From Asterias amurensis (Eukaryota > Echinodermata > Asteroidea > Forcipulatida > Asteriidae), in the NCBI RefSeq assembly GCF_032118995.1, contig NC_092659.1:9837177-9901176 (forward strand): a DNA stretch of 64,000 bases, given 5' to 3'. The notes below the pieces were generated by a model that did not search any database, had not been told where the DNA came from, and saw nothing but the letters and a program-made list of their open reading frames with translations. How positions within the stretch are numbered: the first letter of the stretch is position 1; every line of letters starts with the position of its first letter. The position numbers and the translations under genes were made by a program. This document shows positions 39,898 to 50,182 of this stretch, one piece after another.

Positions 39898-39903
39898 TTT
39901 ATT
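39898..39903 (-). promoter_or_regulatory. Candidate poly(A) signal, gene C
   Basis: AATAAA on the minus strand 37 bases after the gene C stop. Its closeness supports a real gene end right after the short tail. Confidence 0.5.
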
Positions 39904-39939
39904 ACAATAACACACATGCAAGATTTTCGAAAATCAGAA

Positions 39940-40157
39940 CTATTTTGTTTCAGTTTTTGTTGTTTTAGTTTGGTTGAAATTTTCGTCTGATCCGATCTCT
40001 TGCGCTTGAATAATGCTTCGCTTCTTCAGTGAGCGTACGAAGAGACCGGTCACGAGAAATAGCAGTGATGAGGAGACGACTAACAACACGCTCAGTAGAG
40101 TTATCGTTACGCTGTATTCGCCGGAACTATTTCCTGCTGTGTGGACCCGTTCATCAT
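39940..40157 (-). CDS. Gene C exon 5: membrane helix, short tail and stop
   Basis: Starts DDERVHTAGNSSGEY, then helix VTITLLSVLLVVSSSLLF, then VRSLKKRSIIQAQEIG and a Thr/Lys-rich end before TAG at 39942-39940. No splice donor of good quality before the stop. Confidence 0.83.
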
Positions 40158-43100
40158 CTGGGAGATAATGTATAGTTGTTGTATGTAAGGGCAGCTTAGA
40201 GGAGAACATTTCAAAAATCAAATCAATGGAATGAGTTTTGTCTCCTGATGTTCATTCGAGCATTTCCCGGATTCCATGTTTATTAAAATCTTAATTCATT
40301 GCAAATTTGAGGCATTGTGGTTTTTATAACTCTAATTTTGATCACAGACAGTGATGTCAAATTCTGACCTATGACCTGAGGCCGATTTCACAAATCAATC
40401 TTGAAGGCACGGGACACTTTTGGTAATTACTCAAAATAACTGTTAGCATACAAACTTACTTGGTTACAAGCAATGACGAGCGGCTGATAGTATAAAACAT
40501 TGTGCGAAACGGCCCCCTCTGATTTTTGTTTTAGTTTTTTAAGAAGAGGTAATTTCTGACTCAAACAATAAAAGACTTCAGCAGAAGCCTTTTATTATGC
40601 ATCTGAACGCACATAAAGTAATGTACAAAGGTGTTTTTCTGTCATTATTCTCTTGCAAATTCGAAAACCTAAGCCAAAATGTTCACAAGTTTGTTATGTT
40701 ATATGCATATGTTTGGATACACCAAGTGAGAATACTGGTCTTTGTCAATTACTAAACATGTCCAGTGCAATGCTATGCAAAGATGACTATCACAATACAA
40801 ATCACTATGGCAATACTGACAAACCATCTTAAAGACACTGGACACTATTATTGTCAAAGACCAGTATTCTCACTTGATGTATCTCAACATATGCATTTAA
40901 AAACAAACCTGTGAACATTTGAATCATTTGGTCGTCGAAGTTGCGAGATAATAATGGAAATAAAAAACACCCTTGTCACACCATGGTCACACGAAGTTGT
41001 GTGCTTTCAGATCCTTGATTTCGGGACCTCAAAATATAATTCTGAATTCTCGAAATCAAAATCCTGAAAAATTACCTCTTTCTCGAAACTACGTTAATAC
41101 GACAATTAAGTTGTGCAAATTATGAAATAAAAATGCTGGTCAGTGTGGGGCTCGAACCCACGACCCTCGCGTTATTAGCACGATGCTCTGCCGACTGAGC
41201 TAACCGACCAATTAATTACCTCTTATCTAACTTTTATTAAGTATTGACAATAGTTGATGGCCGTTTCTCACAATGTTTCATATCAACAGTTATCCATTGC
41301 TGACAACCAAGACATTTTTTTATGCTAACAACTATTTTGAATATAGTTACCAATAGTGTCCAATGTCTTTAAAGGGACACACCGGCCGAATTGGGCTATT
41401 TGGGCTACAAAATAGACTACGATGTGACTTCAACAGTCTTCAAGCAATGAAGAAGAACAGTCCTCAAAAGAAATCATCAAATTTAGCCGTTTTTGAGCAT
41501 TTTAAGACAAAAACGCAGGTCGCGTGATTGTTCTAACCAAAAAGTGGTACAAACAATCACGTGACCTTCCGGGCTAGTTTTACTTTCAGCCGTCTAAAAG
41601 TAACTTACTTAACCAAATTTAAATCTTTTTTTTTACAAATTGTTTTACGAATAATTGACGAAAAAGATCATGTATTCAAATTATCGCTACAAAATGTAAA
41701 TAATGGTGAAAATTCTAACGTAAGATTCACATACAAAGAATCCGTGTAACGGAAGTTTGCTGTATGGCCGCTTTGGTTTTTTAAATCATTTTTCGCTAAG
41801 TACGTGACATTTTGATGATTTTTTTTACAGCAACCATCTATAAAAACATTATTTATGATTCTACAGCCCTAAATTGCGTAAACGGTGAGCCGGTGTGTCC
41901 CTTTAAGGTGAATCTTAGAGATTTGTGAAATCGACTATTCACACAGTAGCAAACTAGACAGGGACCCTTGCTAAATTGCTCTCGTGTGAAAGGGGCTTAT
42001 GATGTCTGTTTACACACCTTCCTTTATTTGATCAATATGATTGAGCGAAAGTGTTACTTCGGTCGAGTACCCATTTTCTGCATAGACTTTCCAAGTTCCG
42101 AAGGCATTTTCTTTACTGTCTACAACATACAGACGAGCGCTTATCACACTGTTGTTCTCACTTTAAACAAAAACAGAGAAAAGCAAAAGTTAAGTTTGAT
42201 GATGGTTATGCTTCAGTTAAAGGCACTATTGGTAGTTACTCAAAATAATGGTTAGCATAAAACTTACTTGGTAACGAGCAATGGAGAGATGTTGATAGTA
42301 TAAAACACTTTGAGAAACAGCTCCCTCTGAAGTAACGTAAGTTTTTTAGAAAGAAGTAATTCCTCACTAATATTTGAATTGAATTTGTGACCAGCTGAGG
42401 TCTCAAATTCAAAGCATCTGAAAGGACACAACTTGTGCGACAAGGGTGTGTTTTCTTCCATTATTCTCTCTCAACTCGACGACAAAATTGAGCTCAAATT
42501 TTCACATGTTTGTTATTTTATGCATAATGTTGAGATACACCAAGTGATAAACTGGTCTTGCGAGAAGACTGGTATTTGACAATTATCAAAGGTGTCAAGT
42601 CACTTTAATGTTTCAGATCCATTTTATACTTTCCCCATGTTGAGGTTCGATTCTTCTATTACATGTATTTCCTAAAAACTATTACCGCACTTCACACAAT
42701 GTCAACAGAACATTGACGTTAAGTCAGAACCTAATCTCTGTTCACAAGAGAAACCGAAACAAGTTGACCTTTGACACAAACTAGAAGTTGTTTGGTTTGA
42801 TCCTAACTAGTTTAACATCAATTATAGTTTAGTTAGATTGTTTATAAAAATTATGTACTAAAAGGCAGTGGACACTATTGGTAATTACGCAAAATAATTA
42901 TTAGCATAACACCTTACTTGGTGACGAGTAATGGGGAGAGGTTGATATTATAAAACATTGTGAGAGGCAGCTCCCTCTGAAGTAACGTAGTTTTCGAGAA
43001 AAAACAAGTAATTTTCCACGAATTTAATTTCGATACCTCAGAACTAGAATTTGATGTCTCGAAATCAAACATCTGAAAGCACTCAACTTCGTGTGACAAG

Positions 43101-46100
43101 GCTGTTATTCTGTCATTATTATCTCGCAACTGAGCTCAAATGTTCACAGGTTTGTTATTTTATGCATATGTTGGGATACACCAAGTGAGAAGACCGGTCT
43201 TTGACAAATACCAATAGTGTCCAGTGTCTTTAAAGCCCGGTCCATTTATTTGCCTTACGCATATTAATAATTGTAAATCTATTACTCCGCGGTAGTAGAA
43301 TATACAGCAAGACAGTTCTCTAAAGATCAAACCCACTTGGCAATATGCTATAGATATTCAAATGGTGTTACCGCAAACCAAATATAAAGGGAATGCCACT
43401 GTCATCATGGACCGCACGGAGTACACTGACAAGGTAAGGAACATTTTATCATCTGGTTCATACCGCCCCCTCCCCAAGGACCCCACACCTAGCATCGAGA
43501 AGAGAGTTGCCAGCAAACTCCTTTCCATCCACCGGTCTCGAGCTCTCTATCGTAGGCTCCGCCCATCCAGCTCCACCTGTCCCAAGTTCTTTGGCAATCC
43601 CAAGATTCACAAGCCGGAAGTTCCCCTCCGCCCCTAGTTGCCTCGAGGGGTTCCCCACACCGAACGTTACACCAGCGGTCTTTCCATCATCCAGCCATCA
43701 AGTCGTCAGTCAACCGTGCGCTTCTCTACAGCGGAATGGATACAACGCCAAGCAAGTCAAGACAAGCAAGCCCGTCCCCCCCCCCCGACCGAAGGGTCTC
43801 CTATACCCAAGGTCAAACACACACACCCACAGTTAGTTTACCATACCTAGGTCCCCCCTCTCATCGCCTCCAACGCATCTTCAAGGAAGCAGGTATCAAG
43901 GTGTATCACTCCGCCCCGAAGAAACTCCATGGCTCTCTCCAATCGCACAAGGACAAGAAGGACCCCTCCGCCCGTGCCGGAGTCTATCGCATTCCATGCG
44001 AGTGTGGTAAGGTTTATGTCGGGGAAACCGGGCGTAACCTTCCCACTAGACTTAAGGAGCACCGAGCACACGGAAGGAGGGGGGACTTCGATAAATCCGC
44101 CATCGTCAAGCATTCCCACATCGCTGACCACCGAGTGAACTGGGATGCTGCTGAAATCATCGCTCCTATCCAGGCGTGGCACCCTAGACGCATTAGAGAG
44201 GCCATCGAGATCCACAAGCATGACACCGTACCCCAAGACATCGGCTTCCACATCAGCGACATCTGGCTCCCCTTTCTCCCGACCAATGGATCTTCTATAT
44301 CCACGGTCACCCCCTAGGCCCCAACCATTAGACTGCTTTGGGTCATCTATACCCTCAGTCACCTAGGCCCCACACCCTCACTATCCCCTGTGCTTGTTCC
44401 TACTGACGCGGTTCAGTGAGCACACACCCCCCACACAACACCCAAGGCTCCACAACAGGTTTCACCACGCATCATCGAGTTCACTTCCCGCCTACATTTC
44501 CTGCCTTCGTGCATCACCGCTGATCCACCACCTAGTACATAAGCAGCATGCAGCAGCAGAGTCCAGCATTCTCCAGAAGACGATCTGAGCATACTGATCG
44601 AAACGTCAAGTTAACCCAACGGTTCTTTTCAGAACCACCCCAACTCATTTAGAGATTGTTATCACATGGTGTTACCGCAAACTCTTCTATATCTTATCTC
44701 CACCATGCAAAGTTTCAAATCCTACTTAAATATATTGTAATTTTACCGTTACTCATGAATGTATTATTCCTTGTCTCACCTGAAATTCTCCTTAGTCAGG
44801 TAGTCGATGTCCTGTATGACCTCAATGGGTGTGTCCACGTCATCTACTACTTTCATCCAGCCTACACTGCCGAGTCCAGCCGTTTGGTGGCCCAAGTAGA
44901 ACTTGCAGTAGAAGCTGACAGTTTGACCTAGCTTGGCCGTGTGATTGATACATGAGCTCTCCTTGTCTTCTATGAGAACGGGTGGACCATTGTAGGACTC
45001 CTCTGAGGGTGGGGAAATAGTTCAACATTAGTAAGGATGTGATGTGTGGTGAGGAAACTATTACAATGCATTGGACATGTTTGGTATACCATAAACCTTA
45101 CTTGGTTACGAGTAATGTAGAGAGGTTGATAAGTATTAAACATATAGTATAAAACATATAGTTGGTATAGTATTCAATCCAATTTAAGTTAATTCAATTC
45201 AATTCAGTTCAATTCAATAATGTTTTAATTCCAAATACCTTAAAATAACACGACAGAAGTTGTCAAAGGCCAGTGTGTATTCCAACATATTCATAAACGC
45301 AACATTATGCATTTCATAACCTGTGAAAAATTTGGGCTCAATTGGTCATCGAAATTGCAAGAAAGAAAAAACACACCATTGTTTCATTCCTTGTGTGACT
45401 TCATCAAATGCATAATAAAAGTGAGAAGATACTCCTTTCTCGAAAACTACGTTTCTTCAGAGGGAGCAGTTTCTCACAACATTTTATACTTATCAACCTC
45501 TCTAGCCTACATTACTCGTTATTACCAAGTAAGGTTTATGCTAACATTTATTTTGAGTAATTACTAATAGTGTATAATGCCTGAAAATGAAAACTACTAA
45601 TACAAGTATTGGTTGCATGGATGTGATTTCAACAAGCGATTATATTCTGCAACACGCACGAAAGAATTGCATCAAATTGTGTTTTTTTCACTTCCTTGTC
45701 CGCGGTTGAAATTTGATCACTGTACACACGAAATAGACAACTTGTCTATTCCACGCCCACCAGTGTGGAATTAAAGGCAGTGGACACTATTGATAATTAC
45801 TCAAAATAATTACTAGCATAAAACCTTACTTGGTATTGAGTAATGGAGAGAGGTTGATAGTATCAAAACATTGTGAGAAACGGCTCCCTCTGGAGTGACG
45901 TAGTTTTCGAGAAAGAAGTAATTTTCCAGTTTAGATTTTCAGGTCTCGAAATCAAGCATATGAAAGCACACAATATCCTGTGATAAGGGTGTTTTTTCTT
46001 CTTTCATTATTATCTCGCCGACCAATTGAGCTAACATTTTCTCAGGTGTGTTACTGAATGCATATGTTGAGATACACCAAGTGAGAAGACATGGTCTTTG

Positions 46101-48872
46101 ACAAAAGACAATGTCTTTAAATTTAACGCGTAAAGTTCAAAATTGACCTCACCCTTGACCCAGAGTGAAATACTCCTGCTAACACTGCGCTTTCCATTTG
46201 ACACAACACACGTGTACTTTCCTTCGTCGTTGAAGTCAGCGTCTTTGATGAGCAGTACTTGATTTCTGTCCTCCAGGTGTTCATGGTCAGATGATTTCCA
46301 TGGATACGGGCTGCCATCTTTGTACCACGTGATACTGCAGAAATTCAAAGCTTCGCAATTCAATTTCTTCATTGATCCAACGAATGTAAACTCGACTGCA
46401 GATACCTCGTAGACAAATGTGGGATTTCCGTCTGCAAGAACAATGTGTAAGATTACGTGAAAATAAAGGTATTTGCTGCAAAGCCTAAATAGCACATGCA
46501 GTTTATGTCACACAACCCCCACCCGATCAGCAGAGTGTGGGTACGAATCCCCAGCCGTGACACCTGTGTGTCTTTAAGCAAGACACTCAACCATTGCTTC
46601 GTCCTTCGGATTGGACGTAAAGCCGTTGGTCACATGTGTTGTGTAACGCATGATAACCCAATGCACTTATCGAAAAGAGAAGGGATTCGCCCCGGTGTTC
46701 CTGGCTGTGGCTGCTGTATGCGCCGTAGCACCTTGTAAACCTTTATAAGGTGCTACATAATTGGGTCTCATAATTCATAACTGCAATAACCTATATTTCT
46801 GAAAGTTTGGATATATACTCAGCGCCTTGAGTACCTTGTTTTGGTGCACGTGCGACTTCGATATTATTATATTATTATTATTTTAATATACCAAAACATG
46901 GATGTTATAGAACCTCGATGACCATCATGTAGACTACAATCAATTCTAAAGACACACTTTCCAGCATTTATAAAAGATGTATTTTAAACGGATTCTGCAA
47001 TTCCAAAAAGAGTATGCAGAATAAACTGCAGCTCACGTGCAGTTTTTTCAAACGGATTACTAAAAAGGCACGATAATCAATTTTGATGACGAACAAGTCT
47101 TGCACGTTCTGTGGTATACCATGTTTTCTGACATTACACAAAGTTTGCCTCAGACGTGCATCGAACCCCGGACGACTTTCCAGAACCTAAGCAGGTTTTG
47201 CGACCACTACACCACAGCGATCACACCGGAACCAAGGCTATCAGGGAGGTCACCGGATGCCCGAACCGGACCAAGAGTAGAGGACATTCATTCGTGTTAA
47301 AGGTTATGTTTTGTTTAACCTTTTGCCGTGCAGGTGTATATGCGTCATTGCCAGCAAACCACAAAAGCTTTGCACTCTCTTAATGTAAACGAGTGAAAAT
47401 TCACTCTTTTGCTCAAGTGGTGTCAATTTCACTCTGTAAGAGTGAAAGTCAATATGTGTCACTCTCTTTGAGTGAAATTGGAACTAAGTTCACTCTTAAA
47501 TGATTTTAAAGTATATACCCGTCTTTCACTTCATAAAGATTTGTCCGTTTGGCTCTTTGCAAGAGTGGTATGGCGGGCAAAACGAGTGGTTTTTCACTCT
47601 CCATACGCCTGCAACCGCGGACCTCCTATTGCCCTCTTTTGTTTATACTTTTTTTGCGACAGCTCCCTTTCGTACACGTTTTCCGACCGTGGACTTTCCC
47701 GAACCGTGGACTCTGTTGTCCTCTTTTGTTGTATAGGTACCAGGTTTGATTGTGTATACCCATATCTAATAGGCTTCTCACTGACGGGTCAAGGTGTTCG
47801 GGCCATCAGGATTTTATACTTCGGAAGTCCGCAACTAAAGAATGAAGAACGTACTCGTAAAACCTTTATGCAATGATTGCTCCTTTTTTTTTTTTTTTTA
47901 ACTCATTGTTGTTTTCCCATTGTGATTGTACCTTCTCATTTTTTTTTAATACCGTTATCGTAAATTTACTTGCAGTCGGCTGATGCTCCGATTTGTAAAT
48001 GTGTATAATAAGCCAGTAATGAAAATACCCCCTTCTCTCACTGTCCCTGAAAGAGTAATATTGTGCTCTAATTATTTGCTACTTTTGCACCCGGAGTGAG
48101 CTAATAAAACACGCATGGGTTCCTTTCGGCGAATGCGGTCTACTGAGTCCATTTTTTTAATTATAACAAAACGAGGAAGTGGAATAACATTTTCATTTAG
48201 GCCCAGTATTGATATAAAAAAAGGAATTTGTACGTACGTTTGGTTATGGCAATACAAACTTTCGATTAGAAGCCACGGCAGCTTTCGATTGTATAAAGCA
48301 TTTTGAGAATTATTTCACTTTAATTTTTTTCAAGTAATATCGTGGTTATGAAAAAAAAATATGCAAGGTTTTGTTCCCTAAAATCAGGGAAGCTTTGGGT
48401 TTATTTTTCCTGCATGTTCGGATTTTCGGCCACCTTTTAAAATAAAATTTACACAATCAGTTTTATTGTATAATACATAAACGTTTATATAGGATTGTTA
48501 AACCAATCCAAAAACCAAAAGGTTCATACTTTGCAACACATAGGCTTTCATTCAGAAAATCAATTTAAGAATCAAACATTGAAATTCAAACATTCAAATG
48601 AATCAAAGCTTTGTCTCCATACGACGATTTTCCACTATTTTTTTATTTCTATATATATCGTTCCACCACATTCAGATTGAGTCTGTTCCCTCAATTATTA
48701 TCTCAGAAAATGAATGTTATATTTTAAGTGATAGTCTCCGATTCTACATCTTAATTGTCTTACCCCCAACTGGTTCTTTTTGGAGAGCACATCCAAATCC
48801 CGGTCCAACTCCGCATATCAAAATGGCAGCTGCAGCAACAATAGCAACAGTAGGCCGAGTCATGATGTTCAT
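39940..48872 (-). CDS. Gene C: IL-1R-like receptor without TIR (decoy type)
   Basis: Five exons on the minus strand join in phase: 48872-48764, 46431-46153, 45002-44780, 42160-42018 and 40157-39940, giving 323 residues. Order: signal peptide (about 1-28), Ig1 (37-130), Ig2 (130-252), membrane helix (268-292), a 31-residue basic then polar tail ending at TAG. Every border up to the TM exon has the phase found in A and B. In A and B the TM exon is spliced on to TIR exons. Here it reads to a stop, followed 37 bases later by AATAAA, and I find no TIR exon between 35.1 and 39.9 kb. Mammalian IL1R2 has this plan: it binds ligand but cannot signal. A decoy role is inferred. A soluble or alternatively spliced product is possible. 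Confidence 0.85.
40403..40772 (+). repeat. R1 MITE copy 17
   Basis: TTGAAGGCACGGGACAC to ACATGTCCAGTGC; diverged copy, inside the split R5 element. Confidence 0.72.
40829..41372 (-). repeat. R1 MITE copy 18, carrying a tRNA insertion
   Basis: TTAAAGACACTGGACAC to GTCCAATGTCTTTAA; interrupted at about 41095-41262 by a tRNA-bearing segment. Its last TTAA is shared with the R13 element. Confidence 0.8.
41138..41209 (-). tRNA. tRNA-Ile (anticodon AAT)
   Basis: A 72-base cloverleaf on the minus strand: acceptor GGTCGGT/ACTGACC (one G-T pair), D stem GCTC/GAGC, anticodon stem TCGTG/CGCGA with loop CTAATAA, T arm GTGGG/CCCAC with TTCGAGC. The A of a CCA-like end follows directly. T runs about 6 bases downstream can stop polymerase III. 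It closely resembles animal tRNA-Ile-AAT. It sits inside an R1 MITE, so a mobile copy is possible. Confidence 0.78.
41369..41906. repeat. R13 MITE with TTAA flanks
   Basis: Ends TTAAAGGGACACACCGGC and GCCGGTGTGTCCCTTTAA, 538 bases. An inner inverted pair is CGCGTGATTGTT / AACAATCACGTG. One frame of 62 codons matches nothing known. Confidence 0.8.
42018..42160 (-). CDS. Gene C exon 4: second half of Ig domain 2
   Basis: 143 bases, phase 2 in and phase 1 out. Reads SENNSVISARLYVVD, ENAFGTWKVYAENG and EVTLSLN, aligning with LRIDVVDPEAFGYYRL in gene A. Confidence 0.8.
42217..42608 (+). repeat. R1 MITE copy 19
   Basis: TTAAAGGCACTATTGG to GGTGTCAAGTCACTTTAA. It lies 57 bases upstream (gene sense) of gene C exon 4, in intron 3. 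Confidence 0.8.
42861..43233 (+). repeat. R1 MITE copy 20
   Basis: AAAGGCAGTGGACACTATT to GTCCAGTGTCTTTAA, nearly full length. Confidence 0.85.
43265..44730 (+). mobile_element. Penelope-like retroelement, incomplete copy
   Basis: Plus strand, opposite to gene C, in its intron 3. It holds the start of a Penelope-type reverse transcriptase (43362-43637: GNATVIMDRTEYTDKV, RPLPKDPTPSIEKR, CPKFFGNPKIHKP) and a GIY-YIG endonuclease at the end (about 43830-44317: AGVYRIPCECGKVYVGETGR, NLPTRLKEHRAHG). The core of the polymerase is not present, so it is not autonomous. The tail (44490-44730) is the same sequence that is scattered as fragments elsewhere in the window. GIY-YIG joined to a reverse transcriptase marks the Penelope group. 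Confidence 0.85.
44780..45002 (-). CDS. Gene C exon 3: first half of Ig domain 2
   Basis: 223 bases, phase 1 to phase 2. Motifs PPVLIEDKESSCINHTAKLG, FYCKFYLGH and the core tryptophan in VGWMKV. It is 24 bases shorter than the matching exons of A and B, the loss lying after the core tryptophan. Confidence 0.85.
45062..45160 (+). repeat. R1 MITE fragment (copy 21, left)
   Basis: ACAATGCATTGGACATG, CATAAACCTTACTTGG and GAGAGGTTGATAAG. An AATTC microsatellite (about 45174-45228) separates it from the next piece. Confidence 0.6.
45257..45585 (-). repeat. R1 MITE fragment (copy 21, right)
   Basis: TTGTCAAAGGCCAGTG to ACTAATAGTGTATAATGCC; diverged. Confidence 0.65.
45771..46120 (+). repeat. R1 MITE copy 22
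   Basis: TTAAAGGCAGTGGACAC to AAGACAATGTCTTTAA; ends 33 bases from the 3' border of gene C exon 2. Confidence 0.82.
46153..46431 (-). CDS. Gene C exon 2: Ig domain 1
   Basis: 279 bases, phase 1 on both sides, acceptor TTCTTGCAG, donor GTGAGG. Motifs LNCEALNFC, ITWYKDGSPYPW and GKYTCVVSNG. Confidence 0.88.
46500..46900 (+). repeat. SINE with long body
   Basis: B-box-like GTGTGGGTACGAATCCCC, then TAAGCAAGACACTCAACC, TTATCGAAAAGAGAAGGG, CCGGTGTTCCTGGCTG, a GTGCTACATAA hairpin and an ATTATT tail. Same body at 2150-2345; the head resembles that at 12943. In gene C intron 1. Confidence 0.65.
47156..47240 (-). repeat. tRNA-like element
   Basis: Minus strand GCTGTGGTGTAGTGGTCGC (A-box-like) and CGGGGTTCGATGC (B-box-like). 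Anticodon arm weak. SINE head or tRNA pseudogene. Confidence 0.45.
47390..47520. repeat. Cluster of TTCACTCT / AGAGTGAA motifs
   Basis: Seven or so copies of TTCACTC and its mirror in about 110 bases, with irregular spacing, in gene C intron 1. It can fold on itself. Could be a small foldback repeat. Confidence 0.5.
48764..48872 (-). CDS. Gene C exon 1: signal peptide
   Basis: ATG at 48872 (minus) opens MNIMTRPTVAIVAAAAILI, a strong leader, then CGVGPGFGCALQKEP and donor GTAAGA, phase 1. A second in-frame ATG lies three codons later. Confidence 0.8.
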
Positions 48873-49261
48873 CTCGGATGCTTGTATGAGTCAACTCAGA
48901 GTCGAGAGAAAGGAAGAACTTGCTTGTTCTTTCTTCGTCTGTGATGTTGGTGCTTCAATGCTGCGTTATCGAAGAAGTCGCATCTTGCTGCTATGGTGCC
49001 AAACAGCTCTTTATATATCATCCCAACCTTCCTGCTTATTTTGGTGTAAACCTAAACTAAGCTTGTGACCACAACCAGGATTGCAACCATGACTCTGCTG
49101 TGTGCTTTCGGTGGGCGTATTGGTTAATCAGTTGGTTTCCATTTATTCAGTTTCACTTTATTACAAAACAAACACACAGCGTCCCTGGGAACTCTACTGA
49201 CCCCGTAAAACACATATTTTCAGACTGGCCTTTGAAAACATCTGAAACTTCTTTTATTGAC

Positions 49262-49509
49262 CAGGGCCCAATTTCATAGAGCTGCTAAGCATCAAAATTT
49301 GATTAGAATGAAATTTCTTCCTTGATATAAACAAGATTACCAACCAAATTTCCACATGATTTCCAGAGTAAGCAAACAACAGCTGAATACCAATAAAAAG
49401 CAATAAGCAACGAATGGAAATTTGGTTGTAATCCTGTTTTTATCAAGGAAGATATGTCATGCTAAGCAATTTGTTTTTGCTTAGCAGCTCTCTGAAATTA
49501 GGCCCAGGA
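49262..49509. repeat. R4 foldback MITE
   Basis: AGGGCCCAATTTCATAGAG and mirrored TTAGGCCC end; inner mirrored CTTCCTTGATATAAACA arms. Upstream of gene C. Confidence 0.75.
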
Positions 49510-49559
49510 CCGGCGTCTTTGAATGTGTAATACAGAGAAAGAGCGTCTTACCAAATGCT

Positions 49560-49861
49560 GTGTTTTGTTGTTATTATTATAAAACAGCAAGCCTATGAAA
49601 ATTTGGACTCAATTGGTCTTTGAAGTTGCAATAAAATGATGAAAGAAAAAACACCCTTGTTGTACAAATTAATTTGCTTTCAGTCAGGCCAGAAGTCTTT
49701 AATTTTTTTAGTGAGAAATAATTATCTCTTTCTCAAAAACTACGTTAGGCCAACTCCAGAGGGAGTCATTTCTCACAATGTTGTATACAACAGCTCTCCA
49801 TTGCTCGTTACCAAATAAGGTTTTATGCATATTAATTACCAAACGTGTACAGTGCCTTTAT
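49560..49861 (-). repeat. R1 MITE copy 23, partial
   Basis: AACAGCAAGCCTATGAAAAT to GTGTACAGTGCCTTTA. Confidence 0.7.
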
Positions 49862-50182
49862 CATGTACTCCACTATTGTGATAGATGGAGACTTTTTTTG
49901 TATGTTTTGTTCAGTATGTACAATCATGGAATTAGAAATAGATTTCTACCCGCACATATAGTGCGGTGGGTGACCGGTGTGAGATAAGCACACACCCGGG
50001 GACACACGCAAGCAGTGATATTGACGCAAATCCGCAACGTTCCGGAATTAACATTTCGATACAGTTTGCAATTCTCAATCCTTTTGGGGTGAAACGGAAG
50101 ACCTGGTGCAACCAACCATGCATGGAGATTTACAACCCAGTATCTTGTTTTACAAACATTCAGTAAGCAACACGATGGGTAT

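Larger units (their letters stand above)
40378..41935. mobile_element. R5-like element split by later insertions
   Basis: GAGGCCGATTTCACAAATC at 40378 and GATTTGTGAAATCGAC near 41920 are the mirrored ends of one R5 element. Between them lie two R1 copies, a tRNA-Ile gene inside the second, and the R13 element. In gene C intron 4. Confidence 0.5.

Noticed and set aside
36888-40221. A hidden TIR exon for gene C
   Set aside because: I read the minus strand from 39940 down to 35085 for a box 1 like YDAFISY with a phase 1 acceptor and found none. A very diverged exon cannot be excluded by eye.
43847-44362. 171-codon minus-strand frame
   Set aside because: Shadow of the GIY-YIG coding region on the plus strand, which has clear homology.
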